This document shows, piece after piece, positions 9,066 through 15,276 of a DNA stretch of 15,848 nucleotides. Each line of letters opens with the position of its first letter. Positions within the stretch are counted from its first letter, which is position 1. This DNA comes from Actinomycetota bacterium. GTDB taxonomy: Bacteria; Actinomycetota; Thermoleophilia; Solirubrobacterales; 70-9. The notes under the pieces are model-generated. The model made no database searches. It was given only the letters and a program-made list of their open reading frames with translations, and was not told the origin of the DNA. The position numbers and the translations under genes were made by a program. The stretch is taken from contig JAFDWD010000344.1 in NCBI GenBank assembly GCA_018268695.1, forward strand, positions 1 through 15,848, given 5' to 3'.

Positions 9066-10018
9066 GTAAGAGCGGCGCCGGTCTGTCCGGCCGCCGGCTG
9101 CCGCGCCGCGGGTCCCGTGAGCTCGTCCGCCATGGCGATCAGACGTTGCCGCAGCCAGCGGTGCCCCGGGTCGTCCTCGGAGCGAGGGGCCCACAGCATC
9201 AGCTGGTGGATCGGCCGCAACGACATCGGTGGCTCGAGCAGCCTGAGAGTGGTGCGCGGCGCCATGATCCAGGCCAGTCGCTCCTGGATCAGCGTGATCA
9301 TGTCCGAGCCGCTCACGAGGATCGGAGCAAGTCCCATCGCCGTCGTCACCTTGGTGTTGCGCGCGATGCCGAGTCGGTCGAGTTGCGCCTCGCCCGAGGA
9401 GATCTCGTGGCCGCACGAGGTCGCGAGATAGGGCAGCGAGCTGAACTGTCGCAGGGAGATCGTCTCCCCGACGGCGGCGTTGTCGGCATCTACCGCGCAG
9501 ACGAATCGGTCCTGGAAGAGCTGGACGTTGGGAAAGGATCGATGCTCCGTGAAGACCGCCCTCGGCATGATCACGAGATCGGCCTGGCCGCGACGGAGCC
9601 GGTCGGTGTAGTCGTCGCCCGGCGGGATCAGGCGGATCTTGATGCCCGGAGCGTCGACGTTCAGCCGGTCGATGAGAGGGTTGACGAAGGTGAGCGACGT
9701 GTAGTCGCTGCCGATGACCGTGAACGTCCGCTGCGTCTGAGCGGCATCGAACCCGTCGGTGGCCGAGAGGATCATCTCGACCCTGTCCAGCGCTTCCCGC
9801 ACCGGCGCCATCAGCGACAGCGCCAGCGGGGTCGGGACCATCCGTCGCCCGTCGCGTACGAGGACAGGATCGTCCAGCAGATCGCGTAGCCGCCCCAACG
9901 TCGAGCTCATCGCCGATTGGCCGACGTGGAGTCGCTGCGCCGCACGGGACACGCTGCCCTCCGACATCAGAGCGTCGAAGGCGACCAGGAGATTGAGATC
10001 GACCCGGTTCAGATCCAC
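9062..10018 (-). CDS. LysR family transcriptional regulator (NodD/NahR-like branch)
   Basis: This 318-residue LysR protein has the N terminus DLNLLVAFDALM characteristic of the branch that includes NodD, NahR and LinR-type regulators. The helix-turn-helix is SVSRAAQRLHVGQSAMSSTL (22-41), followed by the wing (LDDPVLVRDGRRMVPTPLA) and an effector domain. The tail after about residue 300 is low-complexity. The GTG start has no ribosome site. TAGCGT lies 6 nt upstream of the GTG, with TTGATG 17 nt further up, so the message is probably leaderless and its -35 is inside the palindromic LysR box. That arrangement predicts autorepression and activation of the divergent cupin gene. Confidence 0.9.
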   Translation of the reverse strand: MDLNRVDLNLLVAFDALMSEGSVSRAAQRLHVGQSAMSSTLGRLRDLLDDPVLVRDGRRMVPTPLALSLMAPVREALDRVEMILSATDGFDAAQTQRTFTVIGSDYTSLTFVNPLIDRLNVDAPGIKIRLIPPGDDYTDRLRRGQADLVIMPRAVFTEHRSFPNVQLFQDRFVCAVDADNAAVGETISLRQFSSLPYLATSCGHEISSGEAQLDRLGIARNTKVTTAMGLAPILVSGSDMITLIQERLAWIMAPRTTLRLLEPPMSLRPIHQLMLWAPRSEDDPGHRWLRQRLIAMADELTGPAARQPAAGQTGAALT

Positions 10019-10024
10019 GCGGGC

Positions 10025-10053
10025 ACGCTAGCGCGAACTATTGATCTCATCAA
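10025..10053 (-). promoter_or_regulatory. Leaderless promoter of the second LysR gene
   Basis: On the minus strand TTGATG (10053-10048), a 17-nt spacer and TAGCGT (10030-10025) end 6 nt before the GTG at 10018. No Shine-Dalgarno sequence is present. The -35 hexamer is inside the palindrome at 10039-10055. Confidence 0.5.
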
Positions 10054-10055
10054 TA
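10039..10055. promoter_or_regulatory. LysR operator (17-bp palindrome with T-N11-A)
   Basis: TATTGAT (10039-10045), CTC, ATCAATA (10049-10055) is a perfect inverted repeat. T10041 and A10053 satisfy T-N11-A. The site is between the divergent LysR and cupin genes. It covers the LysR -35 and is centred about 67 bp upstream of the predicted cupin start, where LysR recognition sites typically lie. Confidence 0.65.
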
Positions 10056-10076
10056 CGACGCATGGACAGAGACTGT

Positions 10077-10106
10077 TTGCGCGGTGCGGAGGGGCGAGCC
10101 TACGAT
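10077..10106 (+). promoter_or_regulatory. Candidate leaderless promoter of the first cupin gene
   Basis: TTGCGC (10077-10082) and TACGAT (10101-10106) are 18 nt apart. TACGAT lies 7 nt before the ATG at 10114, so transcription probably starts at or within a base or two of the ATG. Confidence 0.45.
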
Positions 10107-10113
10107 CCGGCTC

Positions 10114-10632
10114 ATGGAAGGCGAGCGAGGAACGGTATTGGCGGCCGGCGAAGGGCGGCGCATAGTCGGCGGCCCCCTCGACGTGACCGTCAAGATGACG
10201 CTCGACCATCCCGCCTTGACGTCGACCTTCGAGGTCATGATCGGTCCCGGCTTCGATGTCGGTGCCCACGTTCACGACCTGGGGGAGGAGGTCTTCTACA
10301 TCGTCGACGGCGAACTCGACCTGTTCGCCTTCGAGCCGATCGATCGCACCGTCGCCGACTGGCATGAATGGGAGTCGCCATCGGGCGAGCGCCCCCGTCG
10401 CGCCGGCCCCGGCGCGTTCATGTTCGTGCCGCAGGGGACCCCCCATGCGTTCAGCAACCCGACCGACCTCCCGACCAAGGTCCTGTTCCAGTCATCGGTC
10501 CCGGGGGGACACGAGAACTACTTCGACGAGCTGGTCGCGATCCTTGAAGCCGGTCGTGGTACGCCTGACCCGGAGCGCCTCGCCGAGCTCCGCACCAGGT
10601 ACCACATCGAAGAGCTCACGTCGCTCCGTTAG
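10114..10632 (+). CDS. Cupin domain protein with a full metal-binding set
   Basis: The 172-residue protein has both cupin motifs. Motif 1 is GAHVHDLGEEVFYIVDG (50-66), with His52, His54 and Glu58 or Glu59. Motif 2 is GAFMFVPQGTPHAFSN (100-115), with His111. The metal site is therefore complete, as in quercetinase-like or isomerase-like cupins; the substrate cannot be read from the sequence. After the barrel is a helical tail (FDELVAILEAG..., PERLAELRTRY) that resembles small actinobacterial cupins. A GTG at 10084 would add ten residues but has no ribosome site; the ATG at 10114 fits the leaderless promoter and the family N terminus. The gene is divergent from the second LysR gene, its likely regulator, so the substrate or product may be the LysR effector (inference). 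Confidence 0.87.
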   Translation: MEGERGTVLAAGEGRRIVGGPLDVTVKMTLDHPALTSTFEVMIGPGFDVGAHVHDLGEEVFYIVDGELDLFAFEPIDRTVADWHEWESPSGERPRRAGPGAFMFVPQGTPHAFSNPTDLPTKVLFQSSVPGGHENYFDELVAILEAGRGTPDPERLAELRTRYHIEELTSLR

Positions 10633-10706
10633 CTTCAGCCGGCCTCGCCCAATATGAATCCTGAGGCAGAGAGGCTCGGCCCAGGACCGGCGCTGTGCGA
10701 CCGAGC

Positions 10707-10735
10707 TTGTCGGGTCGCAGGGTCGGGTGTAGCCT
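10707..10735 (+). promoter_or_regulatory. Candidate promoter of the small cupin/cyclase operon
   Basis: TTGTCG (10707-10712) and TAGCCT (10730-10735) are separated by 17 nt. The start would be near 10742, leaving a leader of about 34 nt that contains the strong ribosome site AGGAGG (10762-10767). Confidence 0.4.
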
Positions 10736-10746
10736 CGGATCGAGGC
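10732..10746. promoter_or_regulatory. Palindrome over the -10/start of the small cupin promoter
   Basis: GCCTCG (10732-10737), GAT, CGAGGC (10741-10746) is a perfect 6-bp inverted repeat with a 3-nt centre. It overlaps the predicted -10 and start site, a position typical of repressor operators. As RNA it would be a small 5' hairpin. Confidence 0.4.
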
Positions 10747-10775
10747 AGGGCCATGCCGATCAGGAGGCAGCAAAA

Positions 10776-11132
10776 ATGGCAGCCGAAGCCAAGAATTTCT
10801 CGTCGCCCGACGAGACCCGGCCGTTCCAGGGGAACGGACAGGCAAAGGCCGTGGAGCTGGCCGGTCACACCGTCCTCGAGGGCACCTTCGAGCCGGGCTG
10901 GAAGTGGTCTGAGAACGTGAAGCCGATCGCCGGTACCGACTCTTGTCAGGCGGCGCATTTCGGCTATGTCCTCTCCGGCTCGATGCGCGTCTACATGGAC
11001 GACGGCACCGAGCTAGAGATCAAGGCCGGCGACGTGGCGGCGATCCCGCCCGGCCACGATGCCGAGGTCACCGGCTCCGAGCCCTGCGTCATGGTCGACT
11101 TCGGCGAGATAGGCGACTACGCCAAGGCATAG
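10776..11132 (+). CDS. Small single-domain cupin protein
   Basis: The ATG at 10776 has an ideal AGGAGG 8 nt upstream, giving 118 residues; the frame is open further upstream but that part lacks family character. The cupin core runs from FEPGWKWSENVKPIAG (38-53) through HFGYVLSGSMRVYMDDG (61-77) to GDVAAIPPGHDAEV (85-98). Motif 1 is altered: instead of HxH there is a Cys57 and a single His61, and motif 2 keeps His94. Metal binding is therefore uncertain. The gene directly precedes an adenylate cyclase on the same strand, and the cyclase reading frame is open right up to the cupin stop, so the two are likely co-transcribed. It may sense a ligand or act in a small-molecule pathway linked to cAMP; that is inference. 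Confidence 0.88.
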   Translation: MAAEAKNFSSPDETRPFQGNGQAKAVELAGHTVLEGTFEPGWKWSENVKPIAGTDSCQAAHFGYVLSGSMRVYMDDGTELEIKAGDVAAIPPGHDAEVTGSEPCVMVDFGEIGDYAKA

Positions 11133-11226
11133 CCCGGCATCGAGCCGGCGGCCGGACTGGCTGCGACGGCTCACCGAACTGGGAAGTTCACCTTCGGATA
11201 CCGAGGACGATCGGCTCCGCAAGTCG

Positions 11227-12378
11227 GTGCTGGTCCTCTCCTCGAGCCTGATGGCCACCCTCGCCTGTGTCTGGGTGGGGACCTACGCGGTGCTGGGGCT
11301 CTGGCTCTCGGCGGCGATCCCGCTCGCCTACCAGCTCGCCTCCGTGGCGAGCATCTACACCTTCGCGCATACGCATCGCTACCACCTGTTCCGCACCAGC
11401 CAGCTGCTGATGAGCCTGCTGTTGCCCTTCGCCCTGCAATGGAGCCTGGGCGGCTTCGCCTCGTCCTCTGCCGTCTCGCTGTGGGCCTTCACCTGTCCCG
11501 TCGGCGCCCTGCTGTTCGTCGGGGCGCGCCAAGCGGTTCCGTGGTTCGTCGCCTTCGCCGCATTGATGGCGACCTCCGGGGCGATCGACCCCGCCCTCTC
11601 GGCCGGCGCCCCGCAGATCCCGGGCGGGGTGGTGGTGTCGTTCTTCGTGCTCAATCTCCTCGGCGTCACCACCACCGCCTACGTGCTGCTGCAGTACTTC
11701 GTTCGCGCGCGCGAGCGCGCCCTGGCCGAACTCGGGGTCGAGCGGGCGAAATCCGAGCGCCTGCTGCTGAACGTCCTGCCGGAGTCGGTCGCGATCCGCC
11801 TCAAGGAGTCCGACCACCAGGTGATCGCCGACGGGTTCGGCTCCGCGACGGTGCTCTTTGCGGACATCGTCGGCTTCACCACGCTTGCCCAGACCCTTCC
11901 TCCGGACCGTGTGGTCGTCCTGCTCGACCGCGTGTTCGCAGGGTGGGACCGGCTCGCCGACCGCCACGGGGTCGAGAAGATCAAGACGATCGGGGACGCC
12001 TACATGGTGGCCGGCGGGATTCCCGCCCCGCGCGAGGATCATGCTGAGGCGATCGCCGACCTGGCACTCGAGATGGGCGCCGAGGCGGAGCGTTGCGCAG
12101 GGGGGAGCGGGGTGCCGCTCGAGGTGCGGATCGGCATCGACACCGGTCCGGTGGTGGCCGGTGTGATCGGCCGGGCGAAGTTCAGCTATGACCTCTGGGG
12201 TGACACGGTGAACACGGCGAGCCGGATGGAGTCCCACGGCGTGCCGGGTGCGATCCAGGTGACCGAGCGTGTCTACGAACTGCTGCACGAGCGCTATGAG
12301 CTGCGGCGACGCGGGACGATCGAGGTGAAGGGGAAGGGACCGATGGGGACCTATCTGCTGCTCGGAAGGCGCGGCTGA
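11227..12378 (+). CDS. Membrane-anchored class III adenylate/guanylate cyclase
   Basis: Counting from the GTG at 11227, residues 2-158 contain about six hydrophobic segments, followed by a short helical linker (FVRARERALAELGVERAKSE) and the catalytic domain (about 205-380). Catalytic residues are all present: metal-binding Asp213 (FADIVGF) and Asp257 (IGDAYM), adenine-selecting Lys253 and Asp322 (YDLWGD), and transition-state Asn329 and Arg333 (VNTASRME). Cyclic AMP production on the cytoplasmic face is expected, as a dimer. The start is doubtful. The same frame reads DWLRRLTELGSSPSDTED and on into this GTG, looks like real protein, and is open back to 11113, yet it contains no ATG, GTG or TTG. 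The true start may be a rare codon such as CTG at 11161. The gene follows the small cupin and converges on the hypothetical gene at 12817. Confidence 0.9.
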   Translation: MLVLSSSLMATLACVWVGTYAVLGLWLSAAIPLAYQLASVASIYTFAHTHRYHLFRTSQLLMSLLLPFALQWSLGGFASSSAVSLWAFTCPVGALLFVGARQAVPWFVAFAALMATSGAIDPALSAGAPQIPGGVVVSFFVLNLLGVTTTAYVLLQYFVRARERALAELGVERAKSERLLLNVLPESVAIRLKESDHQVIADGFGSATVLFADIVGFTTLAQTLPPDRVVVLLDRVFAGWDRLADRHGVEKIKTIGDAYMVAGGIPAPREDHAEAIADLALEMGAEAERCAGGSGVPLEVRIGIDTGPVVAGVIGRAKFSYDLWGDTVNTASRMESHGVPGAIQVTERVYELLHERYELRRRGTIEVKGKGPMGTYLLLGRRG

Positions 12379-12384
12379 TCCAGG

Positions 12385-12403
12385 GGTGACCCCTTGCGTC
12401 ACC
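12385..12403 (+). terminator. Weak hairpin after the cyclase gene
   Basis: GGTGAC (12385-12390) pairs perfectly with GTCACC (12398-12403) around a 7-nt loop, starting 6 nt after the stop. There is no T-run. It is a plausible but modest terminator or 3' stabiliser. Confidence 0.35.
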
Positions 12404-12729
12404 TACGGCCGCGATCGCAAATCCGCCTACGCGGCAAGCTCACTACGAGAATGTCGTCTCCTCGCACCTTGGATCGGCGCCGGGAGCTGACCTGCCGGTG
12501 GCGCGCTCGAGCCGAGGTGGCGACTGGTGGAGACCCCTCGCGTGTGAAGCGTCGTAGGGCCCTGCGTGAGCGGCTCCGTGGGGCGGTATTTGGCTCAGGG
12601 CGCGAAATCTGCCCGGGGGGGCGTTCGGCCCCGTTCGGAGGCGTTGGGCATCGTTTGACCCTTCGGTTATGAGTCCGAAAGCCATTCCGTCTCTCCCGGT
12701 TCGTGCTGTTGCAGGGATCGCGTCGCGCC

Positions 12730-12760
12730 GGTCGGGTCCGACCGCCCCGTCGTCTCGGGG
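12730..12760 (-). terminator. Tandem hairpins after the minus-strand hypothetical gene
   Basis: GGTCG/CGACC (12730-12743) and CCCCG/CGGGG (12745-12760) are two adjacent 5-bp stems lying 57 nt beyond the stop at 12817 on the minus strand. They are terminator-like by position, but the stems are short and no T-run follows. Confidence 0.25.
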
Positions 12761-12816
12761 AAAGAGCTAGGGGGTCAGTTGCCTTCGTGTCCGGGAGAGG
12801 GGATCGTCCGTGTCGG

Positions 12817-13461
12817 TCAAAGGTGAGCCGACCGACTCGATCCCGCTTCTGTCCACGTCAGGACCCGGCCCTTCAGTTCGAGAGACGCCGCGTCCAGGTC
12901 CGTTCCGCGGGCGAGGACCACGGCGGATCCGTTGACGCACGTCCCGACGACCGGCTCTCCATAGGCGATGCGTTCCTCCCCTGACCAGCCGATATGGCCG
13001 GCGTCGGTAACTACGACCACGTCGAGCCGCAGGAGTTGCCCGGGACGATCTGCTTCGCCGACACGGCAAGAATTGGTGCGGCCGCTGAAGGCGCCCCGCG
13101 CAACGACATCCCGGATGAAGAGATCCTGAGGTCGCCCTTCTTCCGCCGCTGCAGCGACCCACGACTTGGAGATGCCGAATGGCTTCCGGATGATCGCCTT
13201 CGGCGATCCAACTGGCCAGACCCGGCCGCTCGGCTTCCCGCATACGTAGGCGATCTGCCTACCCGACGAACCTACCGCCGCGAACAACCGAAGGTGGTCG
13301 TTGGCTATGAGGGTCCGACCCGGCCGAGCCGCGCACGGGTTCTCCCCAGGGCTCGCGTGGGGCCTGGAGGGGAAGAGGACCATCACGCAAATCACAACTG
13401 ACAGTGCCATCAGGACCACCCAACAGGGCCGACCGACCGCGATCGATCTACTCATCCTCAT
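12817..13461 (-). CDS. Exported or membrane-anchored protein of unknown function
   Basis: I do not recognise this protein. The ATG at 13461 has AGGA about 8 nt upstream and gives 214 residues; the frame could also start at TTG 13494 or ATG 13455. Residues 13-30 (CWVVLMALSVVICVMVLF) are a hydrophobic signal or anchor after a basic N terminus, with possible cleavage after SRPHA (36). The outside part has four Cys after the signal (43, 74, 132, 175), suited to two disulphides. It also has beta-rich repeats such as LIANDHLRLFAA, IAYVC, LLRLDVVVVTDAGHIGW and VVLARGTDLDAASLELKG. The alternating pattern of display-type strands recalls short beta-propeller or beta-sandwich domains (inference). It is divergent from the cutinase-like gene, so a shared cell-surface role is possible. 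Confidence 0.65.
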   Translation of the reverse strand: MRMSRSIAVGRPCWVVLMALSVVICVMVLFPSRPHASPGENPCAARPGRTLIANDHLRLFAAVGSSGRQIAYVCGKPSGRVWPVGSPKAIIRKPFGISKSWVAAAAEEGRPQDLFIRDVVARGAFSGRTNSCRVGEADRPGQLLRLDVVVVTDAGHIGWSGEERIAYGEPVVGTCVNGSAVVLARGTDLDAASLELKGRVLTWTEAGSSRSAHL

Positions 13462-13501
13462 CCCCCTCTTCCTTGAACCATGACCTGTACTCAACGGTCA
13501 G

Positions 13502-13519
13502 GCGGCCTTTAGAGGCCGC
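13502..13519. promoter_or_regulatory. Palindrome in the divergent hypothetical/cutinase spacer
   Basis: GCGGCCT (13502-13508), TTAG, AGGCCGC (13513-13519) is a perfect 7-bp inverted repeat. It lies 40 bp before the minus-strand gene and about 175 bp before the cutinase-like gene. It could be an operator or, as RNA, a 5' hairpin of the minus-strand message. Confidence 0.35.
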
Positions 13520-13624
13520 ACCGACCTCCCGATCATCGAGCACTCGCGTGACGGAGCGGTGAGCCGGCGTCTGGTCGGTTGCGCCTGGTTCAGGAGTGTG
13601 CGTGGCGATCGGTTCCCGAGATCG

Positions 13625-13633
13625 TGATATATG
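13625..13633 (+). promoter_or_regulatory. Possible extended -10 for the cutinase-like gene
   Basis: TG (13625-13626), one base, then TATATG (13628-13633) matches an extended -10 in an AT-rich patch. No good -35 is seen 17 nt upstream. The leader would be about 55 nt. Confidence 0.3.
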
Positions 13634-13695
13634 ACCAATCCCCTGATAGGAATAGGGCGGTCGGGAGAAGTCGAGCGTTTGCTGGGAGGCCAAAC

Positions 13696-15039
13696 GTGTT
13701 CAGAGAACTGTCCTTGTTTGCGGAAGCGCGTTCACATCGCGCCTTGATCGGCTCGCTTGCCATCGCCCTCACCGTGACGCTGCTCGCACCCGCCGGCGCC
13801 GCGGCCCTCACCGGACCGCAGGTACTGACCTTCGGCGACTATCCGGAAGGCACCGAAATCTCGACCCAGTACGAGGGACAGGGCATCCTCTTCGACGAAG
13901 AAGACGGCCTCTATCCAGAAATCCGCTGGGACGAGAGCGCCTACACCAACCCCGTGTTGAGTGGGACGTTCGGCTTCGGCTCGACGATTGGTGCTCGGTT
14001 CGTCGCTCCGGGCACGACCACGCCCGAGGCTGTCGAAAACCTCTCGATGGACGTCGGCTACATAAACGAACCCGGTTCGACCGTACTGACCGTCGAACGC
14101 ACGAGCGGGCCGACGACGATCTTCGCGGGCGAAGAAGGCTTCAATCACCTCTCACTGGCCGCCGGCGACATCACGGGCTTCACCGTCGAATCCGTTGGAG
14201 GTGAGCCGGCCGGCTGGACCCTTGACAATCTTGGGTACACGATCCCCACGCCTCCATCTCCACCTCCACCTCCACCTCCTGCTCCTGCGGCGGCAGCGGC
14301 GCCGGCGGCCCCGTCCTGTCCGACCTACGAAATCTTCGACACGCGCGGTTCGGGTGAACCCGATGAGATCAGCAAGCCGGGGAACAAATTCATGATCGGC
14401 TTTCTGCAACGCCTCCGCGCGCTGAAGAAGCCGAGCTCCGTCTCGTTGCACGCCAATCCGTATCCCGCAGTCGGCGTCGTCTCCTGGGACCACTGGAGTC
14501 AGGACCTCAACTTCCTCGGAGCGCTCTTCGGCGTCCATCAGCTGGGCGCCTACCACGACAGCGAGGAAGAAGGCCGCAAGGAGGTGCGCTCGTTCGTGGA
14601 AACGGAGATCGCCGGGGCCTGCGGCTCCCGATCGAAGATCATCCTGCTCGGCTACAGCCAGGGCGCTCAGGGCACCGGTGACGCCTACTCGGCGCTGAAT
14701 CTGGCCCAGCGCGACCACATCGCCGCCGTGGTCCTCTGGGGCGACCCGCTCTACAACCACACCGACGATCCCGCCGACCGCGACGCAAGTCTGCCCTCAG
14801 ACGGCTCGCTCGGCACTCGCAAGCCGTTTCCGAACGATGCGAAGAGGGGTCAGGGATCGAGGGTGTTCTCCTATTGCAACGAACACGATCCGATCTGCCA
14901 GGAAGACATGCTCTGGCCTCAGAATCGGGCCCTACTGCTCCACTACAGGACCAAGGAGCACTCCCTCTACTACACGACCGACGAGTCAAAGAACGACGGC
15001 AGCGCGGTCGCCTCGTATCTCGCCGGGGGTGGGGGCTGA
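13696..15039 (+). CDS. Secreted cutinase-family esterase with N-terminal beta-sandwich
   Basis: GGGAGG (13684-13689) is 6 nt from a GTG at 13696, giving 447 residues that open with a signal peptide (hydrophobic core about 18-33, cleavage near 37). The frame is open further upstream without a ribosome site. Residues 44-183 form a beta-sandwich-like module (VLTFGDYPEGTEISTQYEGQ to WTLDNLGYTI), resembling lectin-like modules of exported proteins. A proline/alanine linker (184-207) leads to a cutinase domain: YEIFDTRGSGEP, the nucleophile Ser321 in LLGYSQGAQ, Asp398 in CNEHDPIC, and His422 (EHSLYY; His416 is the alternative). Paired cysteines (CPTYE with GACGS, and CNEHDPIC) match family disulphides. 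Cutinases hydrolyse cutin, polyesters or lipid esters outside the cell. The N-terminal module may bind the insoluble substrate or wall (inference). Confidence 0.88.
   Translation: MFRELSLFAEARSHRALIGSLAIALTVTLLAPAGAAALTGPQVLTFGDYPEGTEISTQYEGQGILFDEEDGLYPEIRWDESAYTNPVLSGTFGFGSTIGARFVAPGTTTPEAVENLSMDVGYINEPGSTVLTVERTSGPTTIFAGEEGFNHLSLAAGDITGFTVESVGGEPAGWTLDNLGYTIPTPPSPPPPPPPAPAAAAAPAAPSCPTYEIFDTRGSGEPDEISKPGNKFMIGFLQRLRALKKPSSVSLHANPYPAVGVVSWDHWSQDLNFLGALFGVHQLGAYHDSEEEGRKEVRSFVETEIAGACGSRSKIILLGYSQGAQGTGDAYSALNLAQRDHIAAVVLWGDPLYNHTDDPADRDASLPSDGSLGTRKPFPNDAKRGQGSRVFSYCNEHDPICQEDMLWPQNRALLLHYRTKEHSLYYTTDESKNDGSAVASYLAGGGG
14254..14277 (+). repeat. CCACCT hexamer tandem repeat in the linker
   Basis: Three perfect CCACCT units (14260-14277) follow one variant unit (CCATCT, 14254-14259). 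They encode the Pro-Ser/Pro-Pro run of the esterase linker. Such a repeat can change length by slippage in 6-nt steps without breaking the frame. Confidence 0.75.
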
Positions 15040-15090
15040 GCGCGAAGGGTGCCCGAGAGACCATCGCCTGCCTCCCCCTCGGAGCACTGC

Positions 15091-15107
15091 TCACCTGACC
15101 CAGGTGA
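15091..15107. promoter_or_regulatory. 17-bp palindrome between the esterase and GAF genes
   Basis: TCACCTG (15091-15097), ACC, CAGGTGA (15101-15107) is a perfect 7-bp inverted repeat, 51 nt after the esterase stop. It fits a dimeric regulator site; the 3-nt loop and lack of a T-run make it a poor classical terminator. Confidence 0.4.
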
Positions 15108-15189
15108 TCTCAGGGAAGCCCGATCTTGCGAAAGCCGCATGAAGCGGGGCTCCGGGTAGCTTGTTGGTGCTCACCGAGGCCTCCCGTTG

Positions 15190-15236
15190 TGTTCCCGCGG
15201 GGTTCTGGGACAGTGTCCAGTTCCACGGGAGGAACA
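15190..15236. repeat. Nested inverted repeats upstream of the GAF gene
   Basis: TGTTCC (15190-15195) pairs with GGAACA (15231-15236). The enclosed sequence contains GGACA (15208-15212) with TGTCC (15214-15218). Together they could fold a long stem with an inner hairpin about 40 nt before the GAF gene. Function is unknown; a regulatory leader or remnant of a mobile-element end are both possible. Confidence 0.3.
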
Positions 15237-15276
15237 GATCGAGCGCTTCGACTGCTCTGTCTAGACTTGCCTGCGG

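Larger units (their letters stand above)
12379..12816. other. Stretch of 438 bases without a convincing gene
   Basis: Short open frames on both strands here (longest about 90 codons) have Arg/Pro-rich, low-information translations and no ribosome sites, so I do not call them. The stretch holds several small hairpins: 12385-12403, 12618-12632 (GGGGC/GCCCC), 12662-12679 and 12730-12760. The hairpin at 12662-12679, read on the minus strand, resembles a Met-tRNA anticodon arm but lacks the rest of a tRNA. Confidence 0.6.

Noticed and set aside
12394..12685. Open frames of 92 (plus) and 80 (minus) codons in the gene-poor stretch
   Set aside because: No ribosome site, Arg/Pro-rich translation and no motif; they overlap each other and small hairpins.
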